From Aquimarina aggregata (GTDB lineage: Bacteria > Bacteroidota > Bacteroidia > Flavobacteriales > Flavobacteriaceae): DNA of 64,000 nucleotides. The position numbers were made by a program, and so were the translations under genes. Positions 53,442-62,342 of this stretch are shown piece after piece (within the stretch, counting starts at the first letter, position 1; each line of letters opens with the position of its first letter). Under the pieces are notes generated by a model, which was not told the DNA's origin, made no database searches, and saw nothing but the letters and a program-made list of their open reading frames with translations. Where the stretch lies: NCBI RefSeq assembly GCF_001632745.1, contig NZ_LQRT01000058.1, positions 62,001 through 126,000 on the forward strand. Direction: 5' to 3'.

Positions 53442-54935
53442 TTATGTGGTAATAAGTTTTAGTTCTTTTGCTGGTTTATATTTTGCTTCAACTAAGCCCG
53501 CCACAAGTTTTCCTGAAATTAATGATGGGGGTACCCCAGGCCCAGGAACAGTAAGCTGTCCAGTAAAAAATAAATGCTCAACTTTTTTACTTTTTAACTT
53601 AGGTCTAAGAAATGCTGTCTGCAGAAGGGTATTGGCCATTCCGTAGGCATTTCCTTTATATGAATTATACTCTTTTATAAAGTCTTTTACACAAAAGGAC
53701 TCTTTAAAGATAATATTATTTTTAACACTTTGATTTGTGAGTTTTTCAAAACGAGTGATTATTTTATCAAAATAGGATGCTCTTAGTTCTTCGGTATCTT
53801 CTATTCCAGGAGCTAAAGGAATCAAGAAAAACCCATTTTCATTACCTTCTGGAGCAGTTCCAGAATCTGTTAAAGATGTAAAATTTGCATAAAAAAGAGG
53901 GTCATTTGGCCATTTAGGATCATCATAAATATCTTTTGCATGTGCATCAAAATCAGTGTCAAAAAATAGATTGTGATGATTTACATTTTTTAGTTTTTTA
54001 TCAAAACCAACATAAAACAACAATGATGAAGGTGCAAATGTTTTAGTTTCCCAATATTTTTCAGAATATTGCCTGTATTTAGGTTCTAACAGAGTCTCTC
54101 CATGATGATAATCCGCTCCACATAGGACAATATCAGCTTCAATCAATTCAGAATTAACAATAATGCCAGTAGCACGACCTTGAGTCACTTCTATTTTTTC
54201 AACATTAGAATTCGTTAATATGACTACACCTAAAGATTTCGCTAATTTTTCCATTCCTAATATGACTTGATACATACCACCTTTGGGATGCCATGTGCCT
54301 AAACCAAAATCGGCATAGTTCATAAAACTATAAAAGGATGGAGTATCACTAGGTTTCGCTCCTAAAAATAATACGGGGAATTCTAGTATTTTGATAAGTT
54401 TATCATTTTTAAATTCTTTGCGGACTTCTTTAGAAATAGTGCTAAAAAATTGACCAACGCGTTGTATGGTTTCTTTTGTAACTAATTCAAGAGGAGAAAC
54501 TCCAGGCCTATAAACTAGGTTTTTTATAGCTATTTCGTAATTGCTCTGAGCCGTTTTAATAAATTTTTGAAGTTTTAGAGAGCTTCCTTTTTCTTCATTT
54601 TCAAAGGCTTGATATATTTTTTCTAGGGTATCTTCTATTTTTATGTTTTCGTTGTCTTTAAAAAATACTTTGTATGCAGGATTAAGCTTTTCTAAAGTGT
54701 AAAAATCAGAAGCAGAAGTATTAAAATCATTAAAGAAACTCTCAAATACGTCCGGCATCCAATACCATGAAGGACCTATATCAAATGTAAATCCTTTCTT
54801 TTTTAATTGCCTGGCTCTACCTCCTATAGTAGAGTTTTTTTCAAAAATGGTAACATCATATCCTAATTGCGCGAGATAACAAGATGCTGATAATGATGAA
54901 AAGCCAGAGCCAATAATTGCAATTTTCTTAGACAT
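53442..54935 (-). CDS. crtI: Phytoene desaturase
   Basis: A 497-residue FAD-dependent desaturase/isomerase converting phytoene to lycopene. The N-terminal dinucleotide fold is IAIIGSGFSSLSASCYLAQLGYDVTIFEKN with IGGRARQ. The C-terminal signature is HLFFTGQLTVPGPGVPPSLISGKLVAG. Second gene of the operon, 19 nt after the MerR gene. Full length. Confidence 0.95.
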   Translation of the reverse strand: MSKKIAIIGSGFSSLSASCYLAQLGYDVTIFEKNSTIGGRARQLKKKGFTFDIGPSWYWMPDVFESFFNDFNTSASDFYTLEKLNPAYKVFFKDNENIKIEDTLEKIYQAFENEEKGSSLKLQKFIKTAQSNYEIAIKNLVYRPGVSPLELVTKETIQRVGQFFSTISKEVRKEFKNDKLIKILEFPVLFLGAKPSDTPSFYSFMNYADFGLGTWHPKGGMYQVILGMEKLAKSLGVVILTNSNVEKIEVTQGRATGIIVNSELIEADIVLCGADYHHGETLLEPKYRQYSEKYWETKTFAPSSLLFYVGFDKKLKNVNHHNLFFDTDFDAHAKDIYDDPKWPNDPLFYANFTSLTDSGTAPEGNENGFFLIPLAPGIEDTEELRASYFDKIITRFEKLTNQSVKNNIIFKESFCVKDFIKEYNSYKGNAYGMANTLLQTAFLRPKLKSKKVEHLFFTGQLTVPGPGVPPSLISGKLVAGLVEAKYKPAKELKLITT

Positions 54936-54954
54936 ATTTTAGATGATTGGGATG

Positions 54955-55851
54955 TTATAATTCTGCGATAAGATCATTAATAGAATCAAAATAACGATGA
55001 TTAGTAGCGCTATTTTTTGAAAGATGTATAATCTGCTTACCAAGCATCCAAAACTCACTAATACGTTCAGTACAAATTATCGAATTGAAGTCTTTAACGT
55101 ATTTATCGATATTGTCTTTTTCAGGTTTTATAGTAAAATAAGAAACGAATACACTATTGGTATGAAAAGAAAGCATACTTGGAAGACTATCTAAAGGAAT
55201 ACTTGGGCCTAAATAAACAGCCCTATATCCATGAAGTAATATTTCATAATTTATGTATAGTAAGCCTAATTCATGAATTTCATTTTCTGGAAGAAATAAT
55301 ACAAACGCTTTATCGGTCTTAGTAGGCTTGTTGTATTGTAATTTTTCAATATTAAGTAAAAGTTTTTGCTTGATTAAGTTTGTAACAAAATGCTCATGCG
55401 ATGGATTGATCGTATCTGTTTGCCATAGTAAACCAATCTCTTTTAATAAAGGAATAAATACATCAATAAAAATCTGTCGAAAATTTCTTTTCTGAGATAG
55501 TTGCTCATATGTACCTAAAAACAACTCTAAATCATAATTGAGCATTGAAATTTTAAAGGAGTTTATAGCTTGGTTTTTTGAGCTGTTGTCAGAAACAATG
55601 CTTCTTACATATTCATTGATTTCTTGTTCATTCAATTTAGAAATTCTTGATATCTTATAACCACTGTTAACTAAATAAGTTACGTTTAGAAGTTTTTGTA
55701 AACTCTTTAAATTGTATGTTCTTATGTTAGTGTCTGTACGATTAGGAGAAAGTAAATTGTATCTTTTTTCCCATATTCGAATGGTATGCGCTTTAACGCC
55801 ACATAGATTTTCTAAATCCTTAATACTGAAAGTTTGTTTAATACTGTTCAC
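54955..55851 (-). CDS. MerR-family regulator with B12-binding domain, CarH/LitR-like
   Basis: About 298 residues from a GTG at 55851. A TTG at 55875 would add eight residues, but the MerR domain normally begins with the IKQTFSIKDLENL segment, and a TAAGTTTG -7-like box at 55880-55873 would then lie just upstream. The N-terminal HTH is LENLCGVKAHTIRIWEKRY. The four-helix part has W143 followed by nine residues and Glu153-His154, matching the W-x9-EH motif of the adenosylcobalamin photoreceptor CarH. The B12 domain has E191-I-H193-E-L-G196, the E-x-H-x-x-G motif that ligates cobalt. It heads the carotenoid operon, so light-dependent derepression of pigment genes is the expected role. Confidence 0.9.
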   Translation of the reverse strand: MNSIKQTFSIKDLENLCGVKAHTIRIWEKRYNLLSPNRTDTNIRTYNLKSLQKLLNVTYLVNSGYKISRISKLNEQEINEYVRSIVSDNSSKNQAINSFKISMLNYDLELFLGTYEQLSQKRNFRQIFIDVFIPLLKEIGLLWQTDTINPSHEHFVTNLIKQKLLLNIEKLQYNKPTKTDKAFVLFLPENEIHELGLLYINYEILLHGYRAVYLGPSIPLDSLPSMLSFHTNSVFVSYFTIKPEKDNIDKYVKDFNSIICTERISEFWMLGKQIIHLSKNSATNHRYFDSINDLIAEL

Positions 55852-55865
55852 CTTTTTCTTAGAAT

Positions 55866-55949
55866 AGTTAAACAAACTTAGTTAAAAGAATTCATATATT
55901 TTTTCATTATTTGTTAAAATAACCGAATAAGTTGTTAAAAAAATAACTT
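55866..55949. promoter_or_regulatory. Cluster of GTTAAA repeats upstream of the carotenoid operon
   Basis: GTTAAA occurs four times between 55866 and 55938, and the two right-hand copies form GTTA-AAA-TAAC and GTTA-AAAAAA-TAAC dyads 21 nt apart. This is a candidate operator array for the MerR/CarH-like protein. The sequence is AT-rich, so some similarity may be chance. Confidence 0.35.
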
Positions 55950-56145
55950 TTTTATTAAATGTGTAGCAAAACTTAGGTTCAGGATATGGCGAATGGATAG
56001 TGTACTATTAGTGTAAATGATTCTGGTTTTTTAATTTGTATAGAACATTTGTTGCTATATTTTAATCATAAGATATACTTTTTTTTGGGACTAATATTTA
56101 ACTTTATTTTCACTAACTCGAATATAAACACAAACATTAAAACCA

Positions 56146-56271
56146 ATGAACAAAAATCAAAAATCTGGGTGGTCACCATCTAAGAAAACCCAATTGCTCA
56201 TGTTGTACTCAAAACATGAAAACCTAACTAAAAGCCATTTAAAGAAGCACTCTAATCTTTATGTAATTTAA
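56146..56271 (+). CDS. Possible 41-residue peptide
   Basis: An ORF beginning MNKNQKSGWSPSKKTQLLML and ending SNLYVI, basic and partly helical. Its leader (AACACAAACATTAA) resembles the one before the T9SS gene (AACACAAACACTAA), which suggests related upstream sequences. No family is recognised and a chance ORF cannot be excluded. Confidence 0.3.
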   Translation: MNKNQKSGWSPSKKTQLLMLYSKHENLTKSHLKKHSNLYVI

Positions 56272-56402
56272 AGAATTCATTAAATGGTAATTAAAAATCA
56301 AATGTTCATTTATTTTTTTAAATGAATACTAAACCCTTTTTTCTTCTGTTAATGTGAAGAAAATAATTTCAACTAACGTTTTAACACAAACACTAACAAA
56401 TC

Positions 56403-59400
56403 ATGAAACTCAAAACTCAAATTATTTTAATTGTGGTCTGTCTGGCCATATTTAATGTGGCTAATGCCCAACGTCCGTTTTTTAATAAAAGCAAAGATCT
56501 TTTAATTGCTCAATTTGATAGTAAACCTGATCCAGATGATATCCATGCACAGGCTGCATTAGGATCTATGTTAGCACATAGTGACTTTAATGGTGTAAAA
56601 TATTATGGGGTTGCAGGAGCTTATGGAAGACAAGGAGGACAATTTATTGATTCAGATGAACTATTTGATATGGTATTCGGTAGTGCTAATTGGACCGATG
56701 CCGATGCAGATAGAAATGGTTCGGTAACAAGAATCGCTAATAGAGTAGTCCCTATTCTTAATAATGGCGGTAAAGTTTGGGTCCAAGAAGCGGGCCAATC
56801 AAACATTACTCGTGATTGGATTGTAGAGGTGAAAAAAAGAGTAAACAATGATGTTGTAAAAAACAATGTTATTGTTGTTCAACACAGTGAATGGAATCAA
56901 AACCATGCGGATAATACGACTAATAAACCCGCAGCAAATCCTGTAATCATAAACTTTATAAAAAATAACTCTAGATATTTTTATATAGATGATGGAAATG
57001 CACCTTTTGGAGGTTTTGGTGATCACGGACCATGGGAAACTCCTGAATACAGAAGTAGAGATAAAAAATGGTTAAATCAAGCAAGAAACTCTCCCAATGC
57101 AAAAGCAAAACAACTTTGGAATGAAGCTACAAGAGTAGTCCTTAAAAGATATCCAGGAGGAGTGCCTTACGATTGGTCTTTTATGAAAAATGGAGGTATT
57201 GATTATTCTGACTGTGTAGAAAACTGGTGGATTTTCAATATAGGAAGTAATGCAGATAGTGTTACTAAATTTTGGAATAGATATGTAATCAATACCACAG
57301 GATCAAACCCAGATCCAGATCCGGATCCTTCAAACTGTGATAAAACATATGAAGAAAAAAATGGAATAGTAGCTGTTGAAGCTGAAAACTTTGTAAAGCA
57401 ATCAAAAACAAAAGACAGAGAGTGGTTCGTTATTGGTGCAGGTACCACAGGAACTCCAACACCTGATCCTGATCCAATTCATTCAAATGGTGCTAGTGGA
57501 GGTAAATATATAGAATTATTACCTGATACACGTGTAACGCATGGTGACCCATTGGTAACAGGAGTAAGTTTTTCAGATACTCCAGGAGTAGCAGCAATTG
57601 TAGATTATAAGATTAAATTTAATTCACCAGGTAAATATTTTGTTTGGGTAAGAGCACACTCTACAGGATCTGAAGATAATGGAGTTCATGTAGGAATAGA
57701 TGGTAATTGGCCTGCATCTGGAGCTAGAATGCAATGGTGTACAGGTAAAAATGCATGGACTTGGGAAAGTAAGCAACGTACTGCAGCAAATCACTGTGGA
57801 GTAGCACAACAAATTTTTATCAATGTTCCTACAGCAGGAATACATACAATCTCTTTTTCTATGAGAGAAGATGGTTTTGAAATGGATAAATTTATTTTAT
57901 CAAAAGCATATACAAAACCAACAGGTACTGGTGCAGCCCCAATTGCTGCAAATTGTGATAACCCAAATCCTAATCCAACTTCAATAGCTGTTCCAGGAAC
58001 AATACAAGTAGAGAATTTTGTAGCTAAAAATGGAGATGTAAAAGCAGAAAATACGCCTGGTGGAGGACGAAACCTAGGTTTTATTAAAAATAACAATTAT
58101 ACAGAGTATAATATTAATGTTGCTAATGCTGGATCGTATAAATTAGAAGCGTTTACATCATCAAATGGTGTAGGAGGAAATATTGTAGCTTCGGTTGCAG
58201 GAAATAATCTAGCCACAATTGCTGTTCCTGTAAATAACGATTGGCATAATTATAGTACTCCGGTTTCAGGAAATGTAAATTTAGCTGCTGGGGTTCAAAA
58301 AATTCGATTTACATACACTGGTGCTGCAGGTTTCCTATTTAACTTTGATCGTGCAGTATTCACTTTAAATACTCCGGCAAACTCGGCTAATTGTAATGCA
58401 GCTCCTGCCAATTTAGCTGTTTCAGGTTCAAACGCTACTTCAGTAACGATATCTTATGCTAACACAGCTAACGATACACGTACTTTTGAATTAAGAGCAT
58501 TTCCAAAAGGAGGATTTACAGGAAATATTAATACTGGTGGTGTTGGCTTTGCGTCTGGAGCAGCAGGTAGTACTTCAATAACTATGAATGGCTTACAGTC
58601 TGGAACCTCTTATGACTTTGTGTTAAGAGCATTATGTAGTGGTGGTACTCCTGGAGCAAGTCCGCTTGCACCTACTATTGTTGGAAGTACAACTGGTGGT
58701 GGATCAACTCCAACCACTTCAACAACTACATTAACACCTGTTAACGATAGTTATTTGCAAGGAAGTACTAATTTTAATAGTAATATTATTAGAATAGAAA
58801 ACGGAAATAGAGTTGGATACTTGATGTTTGACCTTTCTGGTATAAGTGGTACAATTACAGATGCTAAATTGAAATTTACTGTTGCTGGAGACGCTGGTAA
58901 TGGTAATCTAAATGTTAATTTAGGAAATTCTAATAATTGGAACGAAACGAATTTATCAAATGGTAATAAGCCTGCTAGCGGAGTACTGTTAGGTTCTATC
59001 AATAAGACATATACAATTGGCAATACTGAGACAGTTGCTTTACAAGCAAATTCAATTTCAGGGAATGCTGTGTCGTTAGTGCTTAATGCTACAGGAGGTA
59101 ATGATTTCGCAATTGCATCAAAAGAAAACACTGCAGCTACCGTTCCGCAATTAATAGTAACATATCAATCAAGTAAAACTGGTGATGATAATATAATAGC
59201 AAATGAAAATGCGATTATTATGTATCCGAACCCAACTACTGATGTGTTAAGACTTAATGGGGTTTCTGAAATAGCAAAAATAACTGTATCTGATATAGCA
59301 GGTAAACAAGTTCTTTTTGAAATGAAATCTAGTGAAAATGAAAGAGTTTTAGATGTCTCTGGACTTCAGTCAGGAATGTACTTTGTAACAGTGCAGCAAC

Positions 59401-59441
59401 AAAACCAAAATAAACGCGTATTGAGATTCTCAAAACGATAA
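56403..59441 (+). CDS. Large secreted carbohydrate-binding protein with nucleoside-hydrolase-like domain and T9SS sorting domain
   Basis: A 1012-residue secreted protein. Signal peptide (residues 1-22); an N-terminal domain (about 30-295) opening LLIAQFDSKPDPDDIHAQAA, whose DPDD (43-46) and following SMLAHSDFNGVKYYGVAGAYG recall DUF1593/nucleoside-hydrolase-like proteins; an Asp-Pro linker; a carbohydrate-binding-like domain (about 310-500, VAVEAENFVKQ); a second CBM6-like domain (about 525-655); a fibronectin-III-like domain (about 665-755); a DNRLRE/CBM96-like domain (about 765-915); and a C-terminal T9SS type A sorting domain (IIMYPNPTTDVLRL to VLRFSKR). The catalytic role of the first domain is an inference. 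Confidence 0.85.
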   Translation: MKLKTQIILIVVCLAIFNVANAQRPFFNKSKDLLIAQFDSKPDPDDIHAQAALGSMLAHSDFNGVKYYGVAGAYGRQGGQFIDSDELFDMVFGSANWTDADADRNGSVTRIANRVVPILNNGGKVWVQEAGQSNITRDWIVEVKKRVNNDVVKNNVIVVQHSEWNQNHADNTTNKPAANPVIINFIKNNSRYFYIDDGNAPFGGFGDHGPWETPEYRSRDKKWLNQARNSPNAKAKQLWNEATRVVLKRYPGGVPYDWSFMKNGGIDYSDCVENWWIFNIGSNADSVTKFWNRYVINTTGSNPDPDPDPSNCDKTYEEKNGIVAVEAENFVKQSKTKDREWFVIGAGTTGTPTPDPDPIHSNGASGGKYIELLPDTRVTHGDPLVTGVSFSDTPGVAAIVDYKIKFNSPGKYFVWVRAHSTGSEDNGVHVGIDGNWPASGARMQWCTGKNAWTWESKQRTAANHCGVAQQIFINVPTAGIHTISFSMREDGFEMDKFILSKAYTKPTGTGAAPIAANCDNPNPNPTSIAVPGTIQVENFVAKNGDVKAENTPGGGRNLGFIKNNNYTEYNINVANAGSYKLEAFTSSNGVGGNIVASVAGNNLATIAVPVNNDWHNYSTPVSGNVNLAAGVQKIRFTYTGAAGFLFNFDRAVFTLNTPANSANCNAAPANLAVSGSNATSVTISYANTANDTRTFELRAFPKGGFTGNINTGGVGFASGAAGSTSITMNGLQSGTSYDFVLRALCSGGTPGASPLAPTIVGSTTGGGSTPTTSTTTLTPVNDSYLQGSTNFNSNIIRIENGNRVGYLMFDLSGISGTITDAKLKFTVAGDAGNGNLNVNLGNSNNWNETNLSNGNKPASGVLLGSINKTYTIGNTETVALQANSISGNAVSLVLNATGGNDFAIASKENTAATVPQLIVTYQSSKTGDDNIIANENAIIMYPNPTTDVLRLNGVSEIAKITVSDIAGKQVLFEMKSSENERVLDVSGLQSGMYFVTVQQQNQNKRVLRFSKR

Positions 59442-59462
59442 AAATTAAATAAGAATACTATC

Positions 59463-59493
59463 CCCCATGCATGACAATTGATCATGCATGGGG
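59463..59493 (+). terminator. Strong hairpin after the T9SS protein gene
   Basis: A 12-bp perfect stem CCCCATGCATGA/TCATGCATGGGG with a short loop, 21 nt after the stop; only a short T tract follows. Confidence 0.65.
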
Positions 59494-59576
59494 CAGTATT
59501 TTAGATATAAATACTATTAAAACCTTAAAGCGTTTTTAGATAAACGTAGTATTATACTATGAATTAAACTTTTACA

Positions 59577-60467
59577 ATGAAAAAACTTATTTATGTATTA
59601 TTTATGGGGACGTTTGCTCTCTCTTTTGGGCAAAAAACTCAACAAAACTTTAAGGTTACCGAGAAATGGCAAAATCTATTAGATAAAAAACTTTCTAATT
59701 GGGAGGTGTTTATGGGAGTTCCTCATACATCAGTAGCACTAGAAGGTCATGAAAAGAGTGAAAATGTGCATCACGGTACTCCTCTGGGTCTAAATAATGA
59801 TCCCAAAAATGTGTTTTCGATTGTTGAAGAAAATGAAGATATAATACTTAAAGTAACGGGCGAAATTTATGGAGGTCTAACTACAATACAAGAGTTTGAA
59901 AACTATCACCTTAAAGTTAAATTTAAATGGGGTGAAAAGAAATGGGAGCCAAGATTAAATGTAAAACGTGATAATGGTATCTTGTATCATTGTCATGGCG
60001 ATCATGGTGCATTTTGGAATGTTTGGATGTCTGGTTTAGAATGTCAAATTCAGGAAGGTGATACAGGCGATTTTGTTACTCTAGTTAATGCAAGGGCAGA
60101 TGTAATCTCGACCAAACTAAAAAAAGACTTGTATAAAGTTACTGGAGAAAATGATAAGACTATTACTTATGGTGCGGGAAATGGAAATCCAGGATATTGC
60201 CATATAAATACACCAAATGAAAAACCAAATGGAGAATGGAATACCGTTGAGGTTATATGTGTTGGTAATCAAAGTATTCATGTGGTAAATGATAAGGTAG
60301 TTATGGTGGTAAAAAATTCGCGAAAAGTGATCAATGGAGAAGAATTAACACTTACAAAAGGCAAAATTCAATTACAATCAGAAGGAGCAGAAGCATATTA
60401 TAAAGATATTCAAATTAGGTCTATTAGTAAATTTCCAAAAAAGTATAAAAAGCAGGCAAGGTTATAA
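59577..60467 (+). CDS. DUF1080 (3-keto-disaccharide hydrolase / LamG-like) exported protein
   Basis: A 296-residue protein with a signal peptide (MGTFALSFGQ). The single domain follows the DUF1080 pattern: WQNLLDKKLSNWEVFMGVP, YHLKVKFKWGEKKWEPRLN, NGILYHCHGDHGAFWNVWM, GLECQIQEGDTGDF and GKIQLQSEGAEAYYKDIQIR. The family is a concanavalin-like fold linked to glycoside hydrolysis. It is a close paralogue of the C-terminal half of the next protein and lies 35 nt upstream of it. Confidence 0.88.
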   Translation: MKKLIYVLFMGTFALSFGQKTQQNFKVTEKWQNLLDKKLSNWEVFMGVPHTSVALEGHEKSENVHHGTPLGLNNDPKNVFSIVEENEDIILKVTGEIYGGLTTIQEFENYHLKVKFKWGEKKWEPRLNVKRDNGILYHCHGDHGAFWNVWMSGLECQIQEGDTGDFVTLVNARADVISTKLKKDLYKVTGENDKTITYGAGNGNPGYCHINTPNEKPNGEWNTVEVICVGNQSIHVVNDKVVMVVKNSRKVINGEELTLTKGKIQLQSEGAEAYYKDIQIRSISKFPKKYKKQARL

Positions 60468-60502
60468 GAACTTATAAATGATGTATTAATTTCTAAATAG
60501 AT

Positions 60503-62128
60503 ATGGTTATGTTACAATTAATTAAACTCACTTTTCTTATAACCTTAATGCCTTGCTTACTCTTGTCTGGAGAAATAAACGCTCAAGAGTTAGAAAAAGA
60601 TGGATTACCAAAATTAAAAGGAAAGAAAGTTATCATGGTTTATGGGGGATGGGATGGTCATCAACCTAAAGTATTTACAGATAGAGTTCATGAATGGCTT
60701 AAAGAAGAAGGTGCTGTGGTAACGGTTTCTAATTCCTTAGATATATACACCGACGAAAAGAAAATGTCTGATACGGATTTAATTATCCAATATTGGACTA
60801 TGGGACAAATTTCTAAAGAACAAGAAAAAGGATTGTTGACAGCTGTAAAAAATGGAACAGGTATAGCAGGTTGTCATGGTGGATTAGGTGATTCTTTTAG
60901 AAAAAACACGGATTATCAATATATGATTGGTGGTCAATGGGTTTCACATCCTGGAGGGAAAATTGATTATAAAGTAGATATTATACATAAGGAAGATCCT
61001 ATTACAAAAGGGCTCACGGATTTTAATATTAAAAATACCGAACAATACTACATGCATGTGGACCCTAATTCAAAAGTATTGGCAACAACAACTTTTAATG
61101 ATCAACATAATAGTTGGATTAAGGGAGCAGTAATGCCTGTATCTTGGAAAAAATATTTTGCAAAAGGACGTGTATTTTATTTATCTATTGGTCATGATCC
61201 TAAAGACTTTGATACCCCCAGTGCATGGAAATTATTAACTCGTGGAATTAGGTGGGCAAGTGGAAGTAAATATCAACCAAAAGAACAAACGGTTAAACCA
61301 GTGTATCAGTCTAATACAAAAATTACCAAATGGGGTAGTTTAATAGATAAAAAACTGTCTAAATGGGACATCTTTATGGGAGCGCCACATTCTTCGACCC
61401 AAATCGAAGGATATGAGAAGTTTGACGATGTTACTAAGGGTAAGCCAATTGGACTAAACAAAGATCCCAAAAAGGTGTTTTCTGTAGTTCAAATTAAAGA
61501 GGAAGAAGTTATAAAAATTACAGACGAAATTTTTGCAGGCCTAGTAACAAAAAAAGAATACGATAACTATCACTTAACTTGGAAATTTAAGTGGGGAGAA
61601 AAAAAATGGAAACCCCGATTAAATAAGAAAAGAAATAGTGGTGTGTTGTATCATAGTGTAGGTGATTATACTGATTTTTGGAATGTTTGGATGACTAGCA
61701 TAGAATGTGAAGTACAACAAACAGACTGTGGCGATTTAGTAACTTTAGGAAATGTAAAAGCTAAAAGTCCCGCAATAAAAAGAGATAAAAAATATTATTA
61801 TACTAAAGGAGCTGATCTAGTTGGTTTTTCATGGAATAAAGGTTTCGAAACTGGAAGGTGTTTTAAGCAAAATGATCCAGAAAAAAAACAAGGAGAATGG
61901 AACACTATGGAGTTAATTTGTGTTGGAAACAAATCGATACATATTTTAAATGATGTAGTGGTTATGGTTGTTGTGGATCCCATGGTTAACCTTAAAGGAG
62001 AATGGAGAGCAATGAATAAGGGTAAGATACAAATACAGTCAGAAGCTGCAGAGGTGTATTATAAGGATATAGAAATTAAATCTATAGCTACTATTCCAGA
62101 AAAATATGTAGGTATAACCCAATTATAG
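60503..62128 (+). CDS. ThuA-domain / DUF1080 fusion protein
   Basis: A 541-residue exported protein with a signal peptide (CLLLSGEINAQ). Residues about 35-255 form a ThuA-like class I glutamine-amidotransferase fold (VIMVYGGWDGHQPKVFTDRVHEWL, IAGCHGGLGDSFR, RVFYLSIGHDPKDF), known from trehalose utilisation. Residues about 270-535 are a DUF1080 domain similar to the preceding gene, with the same KFKWGEKKW, GVLYHSVGDYTDFWNVWM and QIQSEAAEVYYKDIEIKSI segments. The fusion suggests the two activities act on one sugar. It is followed by a GH2 gene. Confidence 0.9.
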   Translation: MVMLQLIKLTFLITLMPCLLLSGEINAQELEKDGLPKLKGKKVIMVYGGWDGHQPKVFTDRVHEWLKEEGAVVTVSNSLDIYTDEKKMSDTDLIIQYWTMGQISKEQEKGLLTAVKNGTGIAGCHGGLGDSFRKNTDYQYMIGGQWVSHPGGKIDYKVDIIHKEDPITKGLTDFNIKNTEQYYMHVDPNSKVLATTTFNDQHNSWIKGAVMPVSWKKYFAKGRVFYLSIGHDPKDFDTPSAWKLLTRGIRWASGSKYQPKEQTVKPVYQSNTKITKWGSLIDKKLSKWDIFMGAPHSSTQIEGYEKFDDVTKGKPIGLNKDPKKVFSVVQIKEEEVIKITDEIFAGLVTKKEYDNYHLTWKFKWGEKKWKPRLNKKRNSGVLYHSVGDYTDFWNVWMTSIECEVQQTDCGDLVTLGNVKAKSPAIKRDKKYYYTKGADLVGFSWNKGFETGRCFKQNDPEKKQGEWNTMELICVGNKSIHILNDVVVMVVVDPMVNLKGEWRAMNKGKIQIQSEAAEVYYKDIEIKSIATIPEKYVGITQL

Positions 62129-62342
62129 AGTGGGTAAAGAAAAGATTTTAACATGTTTCTAGTGTTGAATATACTTAAAGAAAATTGCTTTTTGGCGCAC
62201 AAATATCTTTAACTATAAATCATATGATTGATTTTATACCTCATATGTTTAAATCAATGAATCTCTATACATGAAAGGATGAAAACCAAATAATTGTTTG
62301 ATATATTTCGATATCTAAAAATATCAAAAAACAATTTATTCA

